This document shows positions 34,454 through 46,674 of a DNA stretch of 64,000 bases, piece by piece. The notes under the pieces are model-generated. The model was not told the origin of the DNA and searched no databases. It saw nothing but the letters and a program-made list of their open reading frames with translations. Positions within the stretch are counted from its first letter, which is position 1. Each line of letters starts with the position of its first letter. The DNA lies in contig NC_087388.1 of assembly GCF_963675165.1 (NCBI RefSeq), positions 1,590,800 through 1,654,799 on the forward strand, in the 5' to 3' direction. Source of the DNA: Halichondria panicea. Lineage: Eukaryota; Porifera; Demospongiae; Suberitida; Halichondriidae. The position numbers were made by a program, and so were the translations under genes.

Positions 34454-34848
34454 TAGTTGGGCGTGGCTCCATCCTGGACGCGAACGTAGGGTTGGGCATC
34501 ACTGCAATGTCAGGTTTGTTCCTGCTGCAAAAAATTTGCAACCCAATTAGATTGCAGAGTTCAAGTGTGAAGGCGTGGCTCATTAATGAACGAGTCAGTA
34601 ACTAGTAATTCTCTTTAGTTAAATCAAAATGCAACAATCCAGGAACACGCCAGGTCAGTTAGAGCTAGTGGTATGCAAAAGTGACTCTTGCAGTAGCATT
34701 CTAACTGAGCTTTGCGGTTACCGCCCACTTGGAATTAATCATGTTCATGCTTAGCCACACCCTAAAGCTAAGTGCCGGTGGAACAAACCTGACATTGCAG
34801 TGGTGCCCAACCCTACGTTCGCGTCCAGGGTGGGGCCACGCCCAACTA
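34454..34848. mobile_element. MITE with TAGTTGGGCGTGGC ends and 9 bp target duplication
   Basis: About 70 bp inverted arms (core TGGACGCGAACGTAGGGTTG), element TAGTTGGGCG...CGCCCAACTA. Perfect 9 bp duplications AGACAAGAC at 34445-34453 and 34849-34857. Confidence 0.9.
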
Positions 34849-35194
34849 AGACAAGACAGGAAATACATACCACAAGTATTTTAATGGTATGACATCACAA
34901 AAACATTGTTTTACATAAATTATATAATGAGAATCATAAGCTCATAACACAGACCACCATTTACTGAACTAGAACTTGTTACTAGGAGACTAGATACCAG
35001 TATCACGAGTGTTGCAAGCGTGCGCTTGCCAATGCCTCTCGCCATGTTTTTGCTTTCGCTCAAAAGTATTAGAGTATTATAGAAGAGGTGCAATGTGCTT
35101 TGATTGTTTCACAAGAAAGGGGTGTCCACAGATACTGATCGTCTTAAATGACCTGTAGCCAAACAGTGGGAGCAAACTTTGTCAAAGGAATATA

Positions 35195-35619
35195 CCGTAA
35201 TTGATGTAATTACAGAGCCAGAAAAAATTAATTCCCGTGACTTCTGAGTGGCGCATCTTTAGAACACAAAAAATTGCATTCAGCCCAAGCTGGCGCCTAA
35301 ATTATGGTGGCGCTTATGTTCTACAGCTAGTATAGAATTTGTAGAGAAAATGGGCGTGGTCTAGCTCAGTTTCATTTGCTAGCTGCATCGTTGAGAGCCG
35401 AGTGACTCGTGAACAACATTCAGTGACTGTAGCTATGGGTTAGACAACTGTTTATAGAAGTGAAGGAAGTCAAAGATGCAGGATGATTGTCTTGATGTCT
35501 CAAAACAAGCCTTTTTATAAGCGCCAGAAAAAAATAATTCCAGCAACGGTTGGCGCTTTTTTAGGACCTAAAAATTATGCTGATGCTGACATGGCGCTGT
35601 AAAATTACATCAATTACGG
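35195..35619. mobile_element. TA-flanked MITE, CCGTAATTGATGTAATT ends
   Basis: TACCGTAATTGATGTAATTA ... TTACATCAATTACGGTA, bounded by TA. Interior GTGGCGCATCTTTAGAAC and CTGACATGGCGCTGTAA recur in 60202-61755. Confidence 0.8.
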
Positions 35620-35712
35620 TAGTCAGTAGTCTGTGAGATAAGTATACAATTCAATCACAGAATTAAATCAATGATACTGAAACAACTGCATGTTATTTAA
35701 ATGGCCTGTAAG

Positions 35713-36185
35713 TACAACTATTCACCTATTGTGGTACTATACTAGACTGGATGCACTGTACTAAATCCTCCTCAGGAGAACCGGTAAGCTGTTAATGATT
35801 GATTTTGTTGTTCGATTTTGCGTAATATCAGACACAGCCATTTTAGCTCCTGATATTTAGTAGTAGTTATCATAATTTTTTTGCATACATATATATAGAC
35901 TTATTTACATAACTTAATAGGATGGTGCAAAACACTGCTTGTTTCTTTAAAATCGAAGTGTCTGAACATCCATTGTGTCTGATTATTGATGCCTTACTCA
36001 TGCATATTTAATGTCATGCATGCAACTTTAATAAATGCAATTTAGCTGGCGAATTTTAATGTCTGATTTTAGTTCGGCTATATGAAATCAGTATCTCATA
36101 ACAATCATAATTAAAGCGTACAATTTTGTAGAATAACAATTTTCAATCTTGTAAATTAATTTTCATCAATGCCGTAGTCGCGGAA
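35713..36185 (+). promoter_or_regulatory. Upstream region of the 36186 pseudogene
   Basis: Nearly collinear copy of 19047-19710 without the 19249-19454 MITE. It shows that the gene was duplicated together with its promoter. Confidence 0.65.
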
Positions 36186-39100
36186 ATGGCTGATGACAGC
36201 CAGTCATGTGATACTCCCCTATACACTGCTGCAAGATGTGGGGGTGTAGATGAGGTCAGAGAGCTGTTGAGGCAATATAAAGTGGACGCCAGAAACTCAC
36301 ACAACCAAACATCTCTTCATCTTGCATAGTGCATGCTAATGGTAATCTCGATACGGTTTGGACACTATATAGCCAATGAATTTGGTGCTGACATAGGAGC
36401 TATTGATAATGATGGTAATACACCATTGCTCTTTGCTGCTAAGAACAAACATGTACAAATAATTATCATGTTGCTTCTATTATCAATGTGTGGTAGACAC
36501 CTCTTCAATGGGATAAGACTGCCATGTTCTTTTAGCTGTAGTCAGATTGATTCACATCATGTTAAAATCTTTGAGGATGTCTTGTTTGAGTATTACAATG
36601 ATTCTGAAGCAGCGGAGAAAACTATGCTGATGATATCCTAATTCTTTCTTGATCGGTGTATCGATTTCAAACATTATACTGATGAAGACTTCTCTATATT
36701 GTTTGTAGCTGCATCACTTGGTCTCAAAGACTTGATTGGTAGGTTAGTCACAGAGAAGAAAGCAGACCTGAATATTAAGGGCTTCTGTGGCTTGTCTATT
36801 CTCCACTTTGCCTGCTTTGGAGGACATGTACTACTTGTGGAGAGTCTAATTATTTCAGAACATGTTATTGACCTTTCTGTGAAAGACAAATATGGGCACT
36901 CAGTTTTGCATTATGCTGCAATAAATATGCTGCAATAAATAAAGGTTCCATATACATGCACTGGTGGCTGTTTAAAGCTAATGGACAAACTGATCATGGA
37001 ATATGACCTCAATCCCGCAGATTTAGATAACGATAGTAACACAGCTCTACATATTGCAGCCATGAAAGGACACGTAGAAACAGTGAGACACCTGATCAGT
37101 AAGCACAGTGCTGATATTTACACCACTAATAATAAGAAAAATACTCCATTGATGCTAGCTTTACTTAGTGGTCATGCCCATGTTTTGGATGCCTTAGTCA
37201 AAGAATTCAACAGCAGTTGTCATGTTCGAAATTACAGTGATCGTACTCTTCTTCACCAAGCATGTGATCGTGGCCATATAAAACTTATAGACAAACTGGT
37301 AATGGAATATGGCCTCAGTCCCAAAGATAGAAATTGTAAAGGATACACACCTCTACATATTGCAGCTTCGAAAGGACATGTTGAAACAGTGAAACACCTG
37401 ATCAGAAATCACAAAATTGAAACCAATATCACTAGAAAACAATAAGAACTCTACCCCATTGTGTTTAGCAGCTAAAGGTGGGCACCAGGTTGTGCTTCAT
37501 GCTCTGATTGAAGAGTTCCATTGCAGTCCACATATAAGAGGCTACAATGGTCGAACTCTGCTTCATTATGCTTGCAAATATGGCCATATATAGAAACATT
37601 AAACAATTTAGAATTAAAATATAAGGTGGATCCAATAATCAGAGACAACGATGGGAACACACCTCTTCATATTTTGTAACATACACAGTATACTGAAGAA
37701 GGGAAGCTCAGAACAGTGCTTTGCGAATACCAGTGCTGGACAGTGTTTAAAGTTAATAATGATGGCAACACACCTCTTCACACTGCAGCTAAATATGGGC
37801 AAGTTCATTGTGCACGCTTACTATTGCAGAAATGCAATGCTCCCCTTTTTGTGCGAAATAAGCATGAAGAGACCGCCCTTGATGGGGCTAAAGCTCAGAA
37901 AAGTCAGGAAATTCTTACCATTTTCAAAAATGATCGTTCTGAAATCCAGTCAATTTACCGGCAACTAGACAAACTTGCTAAAAAAGAGTTTGGTGGTGTA
38001 AAGAACCTCACCAGAATATTTGTTGTAGGTCATTCAGGTGCAGGGAAGTCCATGCACGCTTGTTGAAACTATTAAAAAAGAATGTTTCCTTAGCTACTTC
38101 AGCACATCAACTGTTGTCCCTCACACTGCAGGCATTGTTCCAAGTACTTATGACAGTAGTGATTATGGAAGAATGATACTCTATGATTTTGCTGGTGATT
38201 TCGAGTACTACTCCTCACACGCTGCAATCATGGAGTCAATCAACACATCGAAAGGAAGTAATATATATTTTATAATTTGTGATTGGAGTAAAGGCGAAGA
38301 AGCTGCTGTCACTAAATACAGCTACTGGCTTTCATTTCTATCATACAATATTAAACAATTCTCAAACACAATTATCCTACCAGTGGGAAGCCATGCTGAT
38401 GTCATTAATGTAACGTCAATGGAACGAGTATTATATGTGCTTGACAGTGTATCTCAACAGTTTTGTAAGCAAGATTGATGATTTTTATATAGAACAAAGT
38501 ATTGCTCTTGATTGTCGTAAACGAGAGGCTGTAGTGAATGACATAAAGAAACTTACAAAGCACTCGAGATTCTCGAAAAACGTATCCCCCATCGGACTAT
38601 CTCCAGAGATGAGTGTTCTCTTGGGATTGTTGAAAAAAGACTTTGAACACATTCCTTGCAAAGTGAGCCTCCTCATCTCTAGATCTCGCATAGAAGATAC
38701 TGGAATTCCGCTGCCACTAAATTCTTCATCACTATACACTCTCATAAGAGAGTTACATGATTTGGGTCTACTAATGGTGATAGAGAGAGAAGGGGACTCC
38801 ATTGAGAATCACATAATCATTCTCAAGATTTCAATATTCACATCAGATGTGCACAAAAAACTCTTTTCAGAGTCTGCTAGAGCTGACCTCACCAAGCACG
38901 TTGATCAACTCAAGTTCAGCGTAGGCATTATTCCAGAATCACTGCTGGAGAAAGTGCAGCCAGAGTACATCACCAAGGAAAGTCTACTTAAGCTTCAGTA
39001 CTGTCAAGAAATTGAGAATTTGTACGTGGAAGAGGACCACACTCTTTCTCAAGTAATTCCTGGAACGGTATCAACAGAAAGTGCCACTAAAGAGAAATCT

Positions 39101-40442
39101 CATCTATTTTTCCCTGCTCTATGTGATCTCAAGCTTGAGGACATTCAATGGCCAAAATCCGAAGGTGATAAGATTACTCTGGGATGGTATGCTAAATGTG
39201 ATGATGACGGATTCGACTTCTTCCCAACACGATTTCTTCATATGCTTATCGTTCATCTCTCTATAGAAACTACACATTATGATTATAATAGTTCTTTGAT
39301 CGCAAAGGTATATTATGCTACCAATCCTCGCTGTCATGTCTGGTCGACTGGTCTACATTGGCTTATGAAGAACGGAGTCGAGGTATTTGTCGATATGCCT
39401 AAAGATGCTAATAATAAAGAACTTATTGTACTAGCAAGGATTAAAGTTCAAAATCAAGTTAAATGTGCTAACACTCTGCGAGCAGTTATTCAGAAGATAG
39501 TCAATACAAAATTTGAATTCTGTGCTGGTATAGTGCCTACTGTTTATCTACTTGATCCGAACAACCTCAAGGATCGATGAATCTTTTACGAATGCTAGAA
39601 CTGTACCGAAGTATTCTCTTAGAGATATTGAAAAAGCCCTAACAGAAGGCACTTTGCAAGTCACAGATAAAGAAGGAGAATGCTTCTCAACTCCAATAAA
39701 AGATTGGATCAGCCAAACAAGATTGGCTTCATCTTATTGGAGTAAGTCACATTCCCACACATCTAGCGTAATTATTACTATTATTTTATGCAGATTTTGT
39801 TTTTCCGATGGATACCTTCTTAGTTCACTCTGCTTTGGAAGGAGTAAATGGTGTTCAATGGAAACTGCTAGGACTAAATCTTTCGATCTCTTGGAATGAC
39901 TTAGATACCATTGAAAATGAAGCATCTTTCCCTGGTGACATTGCTAAGAAAGAAGAAGTAATTTGACTGTGGATGTCACAAGAACCCACCTAGATAGTGT
40001 TGGCAGAGGCTCTCAGTCAACCTTCACATTGGATTGCCCCAGAAAGCACTGAATGAAATCTCACAAGAGCATAGTAAGTACCTCATATCATTATATCTAC
40101 GTGTATAACATCATAGATTGTGTAGTTATAATTATTTATTATTATAATTATATAGACGTAACTCTACAAGAGAAAATCCTTGAAGGCAATTCATCTATCT
40201 GTCCTGATGAGGACTTTCTCCAATCGTTTGCTGCCCTCATTAGCTCTCGATGGCAGTGTCTCGCTTCTCCCCTCTCCCTCACTTCTGAAGACATTGTGAG
40301 CATCAAGAGAGAGACCAGAGGAGCAGAGCCGACCAGACAAGCACTCTTTATGCTGCAGAAGTGGGCGGCCAAGGAGACGGCAACTTATGGTCAGTTGAGA
40401 GAGAAACTCTCTATCTGTACACTCTCAGTGTTTATTATCTGA
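36186..40442 (+). pseudogene. Full-length ankyrin-Roc-COR-Death-Death pseudogene
   Basis: Starts ATG GCT GAT GAC like 19711. Visible lesions: stop within codons for SLHLA at about 36327 (CATAGTGC insertion), TAA at about 36640, breaks near 36938 and 37445-37460, a four-base insertion in the P-loop (GHSGAGKS then frame shift, about 38052), a break at 38478, an insertion at about 39575 after LLDPNNLKD, and CGA to TGA at 39963 in Death exon 1. The ankyrin array is much shorter than in the 19711 gene: the 306 bp amplification is absent. Splice sites are kept: donors at 39742 and 40074, acceptors ending 39793 and 40155, stop TGA at 40440-40442. Retained introns show DNA-level duplication, not retroposition. 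COR is largely open (38435-39580). Confidence 0.9.
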
Positions 40443-41319
40443 GAACAGTATATGTACCATAGCTACCACAAGAAAACATGAAGTATTCATTGTTCAAATG
40501 CGCAACGAATTTAAATACTGTTATATAGCTGTTTAATAATTTCTGCCATGCACTGCAAATGTATATTTGTGTCAATACCACCATACTCACTATATATATA
40601 CACTTTCAATTTATGTCATGCAATACATCAAGTTATTCAAAAATATTATCAATTTTTTACCTTTACTATAGTCAATTCTTATAATATAGTGTTCATTAGT
40701 AATGTTATATACTTGTGCTTGGCTCAGTATTGATGTAGTCCTGGGCAAACGGCACTACTAGCCAATATAATCCAATGTGCGCACAAGTGAAGCTGTGTAA
40801 CAACTGCATCTCCGAGTCACATCACTCCTTTTATAGGACACCTATAGTAGACAAATGCTTGTGGTGTGTTGCGCATGTACTGGATCGATGTCATGAAATA
40901 CTTAATGCTGACCACAGTTAAATTTAACCATGTATTACTATATAAAAGTGATGTAACTTCAGCCTTACTGTGCCAATATAAACTGGTGGAGTGTTTAATA
41001 TTGTTGGCATAAATAATCTTCTTACATTTTTTGCTGAAATTAGTGTGGGAAGTAAACTTTGCGCACAGAGACCAGTCACTTTAGGTATAGCTAGCAGGTT
41101 CCTATATGAAAACTGTGATTTGTGCATGATTCAAATGCAAAGAACACATCACCCTCGTTAAGGATGAAGATATCTTGGAGATGCAGCAAATCAGTCGATC
41201 ACATCATTCAAACAACCTTGAAACAGTTGTGACTTGATTGTGTATTATTACTTTGACATCATGCAAGAGTGTGCCTTCACTTACTTCACAGTATACTAAC
41301 ACTTGCACTGCCATGCACG
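40443..41319. other. 3' flank, duplicated at 51335-51905
   Basis: 40570-41040 (TATACTTGTGCTTGGCTC, CACAAGTGAAGCTGTGTAAC, TTATAGGACACCTATAGTAG) recurs at 51360-51890. No gene. Confidence 0.6.
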
Positions 41320-42297
41320 TAGCCTCGATCCCAGGCCGAGTTTTCGCTTTTATAACGGTTAGGCGAACAACTAGGCCGAGTTTTCGCTTTTATAACGGTT
41401 AGGCAAACAACTAGGCCTGGTACTAGTTGTCTGCGCATGTGTCAAATTTTCATTGTATTTGTGGTCGGCAAAAATATTTAATAAATCAATAATAGAAATT
41501 TGTACACAGAAAATGCACAGAGTGAGTACACAAAAGATGCACATAGGGAGCTGCTTCACAAGGGCCTGGGGAGTTGCCAGTTGTCCTGCAGCACGATTAC
41601 AGTGACCCAGGGCAACTTCAAGATGATTGAATGCCTTCAAATTACGTTTCAAAACGATTTAGCAGGCTGCTGGACTTCTCTGATTCTAGGCCCAAACTCG
41701 TAACTCAGTTAAACTTTGCTTGAGAAAACGTAGATTCTCTTGATGCCTCTGAGCTACCCAGCAACGCTCGAACAAGCAGGTCATACTCCAGTCCTGTAAG
41801 TATAGGACAATATTAAAAGAAACCAAACACAGTTAAACCCTTACCTCAAACTGTCCAGTCTCGTCCGTTAGTACAGCCAAGAGGAACAATGTTGGGATAG
41901 CTGGATAGTAGCCATTGCTCCTGTACAGAGAAGTAGACGTTCTAAATATGTGTAGATCTAAATTTCTCGTATTAAACAGGTTATAGTGTCGTTGTCAACG
42001 AGCTGATGATGGCAGCACTAAGTTCTCTAGCTCACACTCTTCACTTGATCCACCATATTAATGATGATACTATAGTCTACCTAGATCTTACCAAACATGA
42101 ACAAGACTTGATAGCATAGGGCCCACACAAAAATGTCTGACCTTAACAAGCTTGACAAAGTTTTATACCTCTTCCCTTGTTGTTCAGTCTTCAGAATAAT
42201 GTTTTCTAAGCTTCAGAGAAGAGAGAAGCTTCAGCTAAGAGCCATTCCAATCGATTCCAATAATGATAAAACGGGAACTGACTTCTACAGGGGCGGA

Positions 42298-42966
42298 TCC
42301 AGGATTTAAGAAAGGAGGGTTCTTTCTCGCGGACAAGAAATTCACCCGGCGCGCAGTGCCGAAATTTTTGAAGACCCGCCCCCTTTTGACGTGCCACGCC
42401 TACTAATTAATCACTTTCTACCTTCGAAAAATTTGTAACACAGGAGAGATGGTTTTGTGACTGGAGGAGAGATAGTACGTGTGGTGACCCCCAATGGAAA
42501 GACAGACGGTGATGGCTGGTGAAGAGGAGACTTGTAGAACTTAACCATCAATTATTAATGATTATAGCAATTATACATGTAAGTATGCAGTGTCATGCAC
42601 TCTCCCTTACCTGAAACTTTCCTCTTCTTAAACCAATGATTCATGGCTAGATATAATAATTTATCACTTGACCACGGTGCAAATCAATTGGCTGCAGTAG
42701 CCAGCCCCACCCTCTACTTGTTATGCAGAGAGAACCAGCCCCACCCTTTTATTATGCAGAGAGAACCAGCCCCACCCTCTACTTGTTATGCAGAGAGAAC
42801 CAGCCCCACCCTTTTATTATGCAGAGAGAACCAGCCCCACCCTTTTATTATACGGAGAGAACTTTGTACGACTTTGTCAGTACAGTTAGCTAGACTTAGT
42901 AATGTCAAGACTAGCTGGAAGGGTAGTTCGTACGAACCCAACGAACTACCTCTGGATCCGCCCCTG
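42298..42966. mobile_element. CAGGGGCGGATCC element with 5 bp target duplication
   Basis: CAGGGGCGGATCCAGG ... CCTCTGGATCCGCCCCTG, flanked by TTCTA on both sides (42293-42297, 42967-42971). Nested in 41320-43131. Non-coding. Confidence 0.8.
42702..42860 (+). repeat. Minisatellite, about 31-35 bp unit, five copies
   Basis: Repeats of CAGAGAGAACCAGCCCCACC followed by either CTTTTATTATG or CTCTACTTGTTATG. The open frame across it is a by-product. Confidence 0.85.
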
Positions 42967-43552
42967 TTCTAGTACACGATAGTACACAAATATAAATGTC
43001 ACGAAAGTGAACGAGAATATCCATTCGTCAGAATCTGACGAACGACTGACGCATGCGCAGACAACTAGTACCAGGCCTAGTTGTTCGCCTAACCGTTATA
43101 AAAGCGAAAACTCGGCCTGGGATCGAGGCTACCATGCACACAGCAACCAACAGAAAATTAACACTCATGCATGCATGCAATACAAGTAAGTTCCTCATTA
43201 CCCTTTCGTTGGTATCATGAATGCTGTCAAACTGATGAACCAGATTCAGTTAGCTTAGGGCCTTTAAGCTTATCGGTACACATCTATATAATTATATAGG
43301 TCACACGCACCAGTCTTCCGTGAAAAGAAGTGAGAAGCCGCCACATAACGAAAAGTTTCCTGCATAATTACAATCACACGTGTATGCCAGCTAAAATTAT
43401 GATAACTGAACCTCATTCTATGGGTTAGTCAGCACCTTCATTTCTTTGTGACATATGGAAAAAGAATCCCAAAGTGCTGGCAACATACAGAACTGCATAT
43501 TGCACTAGATCATTACGTATATTTGCATAACGATGTTATTATATCATTATTT

Positions 43553-44081
43553 CAGTGGCGGATCCAGAGGAGGGTCCATGGGGTCCCTTGACCCCCCCTT
43601 TTGAAGTTAACTTTAGAAGGCTTAATTAATGACACCAGCTAGCTATTTATCAGTTTTTTTTGTAGCTATTTTAATTTGATTCAATGATTGTACCTGTTGT
43701 TTTGATGTATCAACTGCCAAAAGAGTGTTCAGGTTAGCCTAGGCTAGCTAGTTGACTGTTTGTGGCAGCTAGCTAGCTCTACGCAAGTCTATTATGGGAC
43801 TTCCCCTGGCTGAGTATGGGATTTCCCTAGTCCACGTATTTTTTTATTTTTTTTTTTTAAATGGAACCAAGGTGTCATTATACAAAAACAAGTGAAAGTA
43901 AAAAGAAGTAAAAGAGGTTATTATACAAAAACAAGTGAAAGTAAAAAAGAGGTTAAAAAAAACATTTGGCCGGAAGTGGGCGTAACTCCCAAAATTTCAT
44001 GCTGCGCGCGACTTTTCACTACCCACGCTGTGCGCTCGTTAGTTTGGGACCCCCCTTTCATTTTTCCTGGATCCGCCACTA
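43553..44081. mobile_element. CAGTGGCGGATCC element
   Basis: CAGTGGCGGATCCAGAGGAG ... TTCCTGGATCCGCCACT. Interior shared in inverse orientation with 50300-50515 and 53700-54300 (TTGATACATCAAAACAACAG, TAGCCTAGGCTAACC). Non-coding. Confidence 0.7.
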
Positions 44082-44089
44082 TTATTATA

Positions 44090-44760
44090 CGATTATATCA
44101 GTTCAAGTCAGCAAGCAATGTTTTATGTCAGTTGTGTGCTGGTTTATGTCTATACGGCTTAATTTTGTATAATTAGAATAATCAGAGAACAATTAAGCAC
44201 GTTTTTCAAAAATAGAATAATAGATGAAATTTATGGGCCTGATTTGAGCCATGACAACTTTTATTCAGGAGTTGCTTGTACTCGAGTCACGGTTTGGCTC
44301 TTCATACTACAATCCCAACCACAGCTCGATAGGCTGGTCTGTGTATACAGTGTTGACAAGCTGGTCGTAATGACTTGATGAAATGACGTTCTCCAAGCGG
44401 TGCATTTGTAAATTGTGTGGGTGGATGTAGATGCCAAGCGTGATATTATGTAATCCTTTTGAGCCTTCTGGCCGTCTCTGGTGGCATCCTTCCTTCTGCA
44501 TGCTTTCGCTTTGCTGACTTTTTCGTAAAGGGTGCATTCCCTAAGAACCTCACTTCTGCAGCGTCCTCCAATTCTTGTCACGTTTCGAGGTTTGCCATTG
44601 CAAGGTCTGTGACATTTGCATGCATCAGGCCAAGAAGATGGTCCAGTGTGTGAGCCTGTCTTTAATATCAATGATTTGCAAATCGAAAATGTGGTCGAAA
44701 CGATTGAGGTACCGTGGAAGGGGATGTTGACAAAGGAGACTTTGTAAGTCGGATTGAAGC
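44090..44760 (-). repeat. Dispersed repeat carrying an unrecognised gene fragment
   Basis: Nearly the same sequence as 52254-52930. On the minus strand one frame reads IHPHNLQMHRLENVISSSHY and QLVNTVYTDQPIELWLGL then a stop; the 52.5 kb copy stays open here and ends with YEDPNRDSSTSNS. Upstream pieces of other frames (HANVTDLAMANLE) suggest a decayed exon. I do not recognise the family. Confidence 0.5.
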
Positions 44761-44975
44761 AGTGAGACGACACCTGATCATAATTAGTAAGCACAGTACT
44801 GATAATTATTGATTGTACTATTTATAGGGACAACTCCACTCTATTGATAACAGCCGTGCTGAATGCATGGTCATGTACGCATTTAGAAGATGCGTTAATC
44901 AAATACTTGCAGCCATCTTATACTGGAGGATACAATAGTTCACATGCATACTGCAATGGTCAACAATAGGAGTGC
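44755..44975 (+). pseudogene. Ankyrin-repeat shred of the family
   Basis: GAAGCAGTGAGACGACACCT then AGTAAGCACAGTACTGATAA, CTCCACTCTATTGATAACAG and TGCGTTAATCAAA match the family ankyrin unit, with stops and indels. It is fused to the repeat at 44090-44760. Confidence 0.75.
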
Positions 44976-45088
44976 ACCGTGCAAAATTGTAAAATGAGTG
45001 CTTTGCTACTATATTGTTTCAAGTTAGTGCATGTAGTGCTCTAATGTAATGCTTTTTGGAGCAGATTATAGGAACATACTGCAAGCTA

Positions 45089-45254
45089 CAGTGGAACCCC
45101 TCTATAACGGACACCTTTGGGGAACAATGTTTTGGCCTTTATACAGAGGTGGCCTTTGTTGAGAGGTTGTTTGGTTCATTTGGGACCTAGGCGCCTCGCC
45201 GTTATATAGCAGCTGGCCTTTATTCGGAGGTGGTTGTTAACAGAGGTTCCACTG
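45089..45254. mobile_element. TA-flanked MITE (CAGTGGAACC ends)
   Basis: TACAGTGGAACCCCTCTAT ... AACAGAGGTTCCACTGTA, bounded by TA. Tc1/mariner-type layout. Confidence 0.75.
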
Positions 45255-45272
45255 TAATTGATAGTAATCCCT

Positions 45273-45323
45273 TAGCCTCGACTCCAGCCCATTGACTTTC
45301 TCAGCGGCCTGGAATCGAGGCTA
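45273..45323. mobile_element. 51 bp TAGCCTCG MITE, perfect 9 bp target duplication
   Basis: TAGCCTCGACTCCAGCCC ... GCGGCCTGGAATCGAGGCTA, flanked by GTAATCCCT at 45264-45272 and 45324-45332. Confidence 0.9.
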
Positions 45324-45332
45324 GTAATCCCT

Positions 45333-46674
45333 ATGCACTGGTGCCTGGCCGTTATAATTATAGCAGCTGGCCTTTATTCGGAGGTGGTCGTCAACTACCA
45401 TAACATATTCTATATTGTTTGTCACAATACTTAACATGATTGTACCAAGGACGCCCTTGATTGCACTATACAACTCTTGACATTGTAAACTGGTTCTCAC
45501 TCAACACATGTATATAAATACCTGTATGGCTTTTTGAAGCCATAGGAGCAGTATCCCCTCATTTTGGATGAGGAAAACTTGAAGAGAGATACAGGTACAG
45601 CAAATCAGTGTGTGCAATTGATGAAACCATATAGCGTTCCTTCACTTTCATCACAGTATAGGCCTAATTAAACTGCACCAAGCAAGGAGGAATGCTCACT
45701 GCCTCTGCATGTTTCTTTGTGTAAATGCTGTCAAATTAATCAGCCAGATTGATGATTTAGGCCCTTTGCTAGATCTAACCAGCTATCTGTGAAACACGCG
45801 CCAATCTAGTCTTCCTGACATGTGAAAAGAAGTGACGAGCTGACACTTAACGAAAAGATTCTTATATAGACACACGTCATGTATAGACACACGTACGCCA
45901 GCTAAATTGTTATCAATAATTTTTATGATGCTGGAACACTGAATTGTGTGTGACTTGACACATTCATTTTAATTTACCACAACTTCTATTTCCTCTGACA
46001 TTTTAACTTCCTGTTTGACATGTGCAATAAAATCTCTATACTTGATTTGAAGAAGCCTTGAAATTAAACAAGTAACCAAGCAGACTGCACCAGTTGGCCC
46101 ATCACAAGACTAGAGACAAAAAGTGGTTTTCTAAGGTAAAAACTCACTTTTGTGAATTCTAATCTGTTATGAATAGCTCTCTTTTACGTGTTGTTTGTAC
46201 CACTCTTATGCACAGTACCTAACATAACATAAGTGTCTGCATGCAGAAACCTGCTCCCAGTCCTTTAATTAATAGCTCATCTTACTAATAATTATAGCTA
46301 GTGTTTAGAATTCGTATTGATTGTATAGAGGTTATTCTGCATACCGTATAATTATTGGTGTACTATAGGACTCAGTGAACCCCGGATCCTGGGCCCTAGG
46401 ATCCAGTGACTCTTAAGATTTAATTAGTGACCCCCATAAACACTGCATAAATTTTACAAAACACTCAGTGACCGGGGGTCACTGGATCCTCCGATACTGC
46501 ATGGGTTTTGAATAAGTTCAAGGAGGCTCTTTTGGTTGCAAATTTCGAGTCATTGCAAACGAATGACACGCAAAGAGTAAGCGCATGCAATTTCGCTAGA
46601 AACGCAGTATATAGGCCTTGTATACCTTCATTTGTAAGGGATTACTCAAACCAGTATGGAGTAACACAATAGTA
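45333..46674. other. Duplicated block A, no gene
   Basis: From about 45940, collinear with 52960-53575. It includes the AGTGACCCCCATAAA-type segment (46380-46500; also 53250-53390 and 58925-59000). Confidence 0.5.

Larger units (their letters stand above)
33797..35712. other. Intergenic, two MITEs, no gene
   Basis: Contains 34454-34848 and 35195-35619 (separate entries). Open frames at 34204-34605 overlap the first MITE and are not taken as genes. Confidence 0.5.
41320..43131. mobile_element. 1.8 kb TAGCCTCG-ended element with long inverted repeats
   Basis: Left end TAGCCTCGATCCCAGGCCGA and right end TCGGCCTGGGATCGAGGCTA; inverted homology extends through TTTATAACGGTTAGGCGAAC, ACTAGTTGTCTGCGCATG, about 85-120 bp. 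In the left repeat a 38-40 bp unit (CGAGTTTTCGCTTTTATAAC...) is present twice. Flanks CCATGCACG and CCATGCACA match at 8 of 9. No transposase is recognisable inside; it hosts a second element (42298-42966). Confidence 0.85.

Noticed and set aside
34204-34605. 133-codon plus-strand frame
   Set aside because: Runs into the MITE at 34454-34848 and through its inverted arm.
42643-42972. 109-codon frame with repeated Pro/His peptide
   Set aside because: Produced by the 31-35 bp minisatellite inside a transposon.
44261-44794. 177-codon minus-strand frame with cysteines
   Set aside because: The second copy (52331-52945) differs by indels that change this frame; another frame is better conserved.
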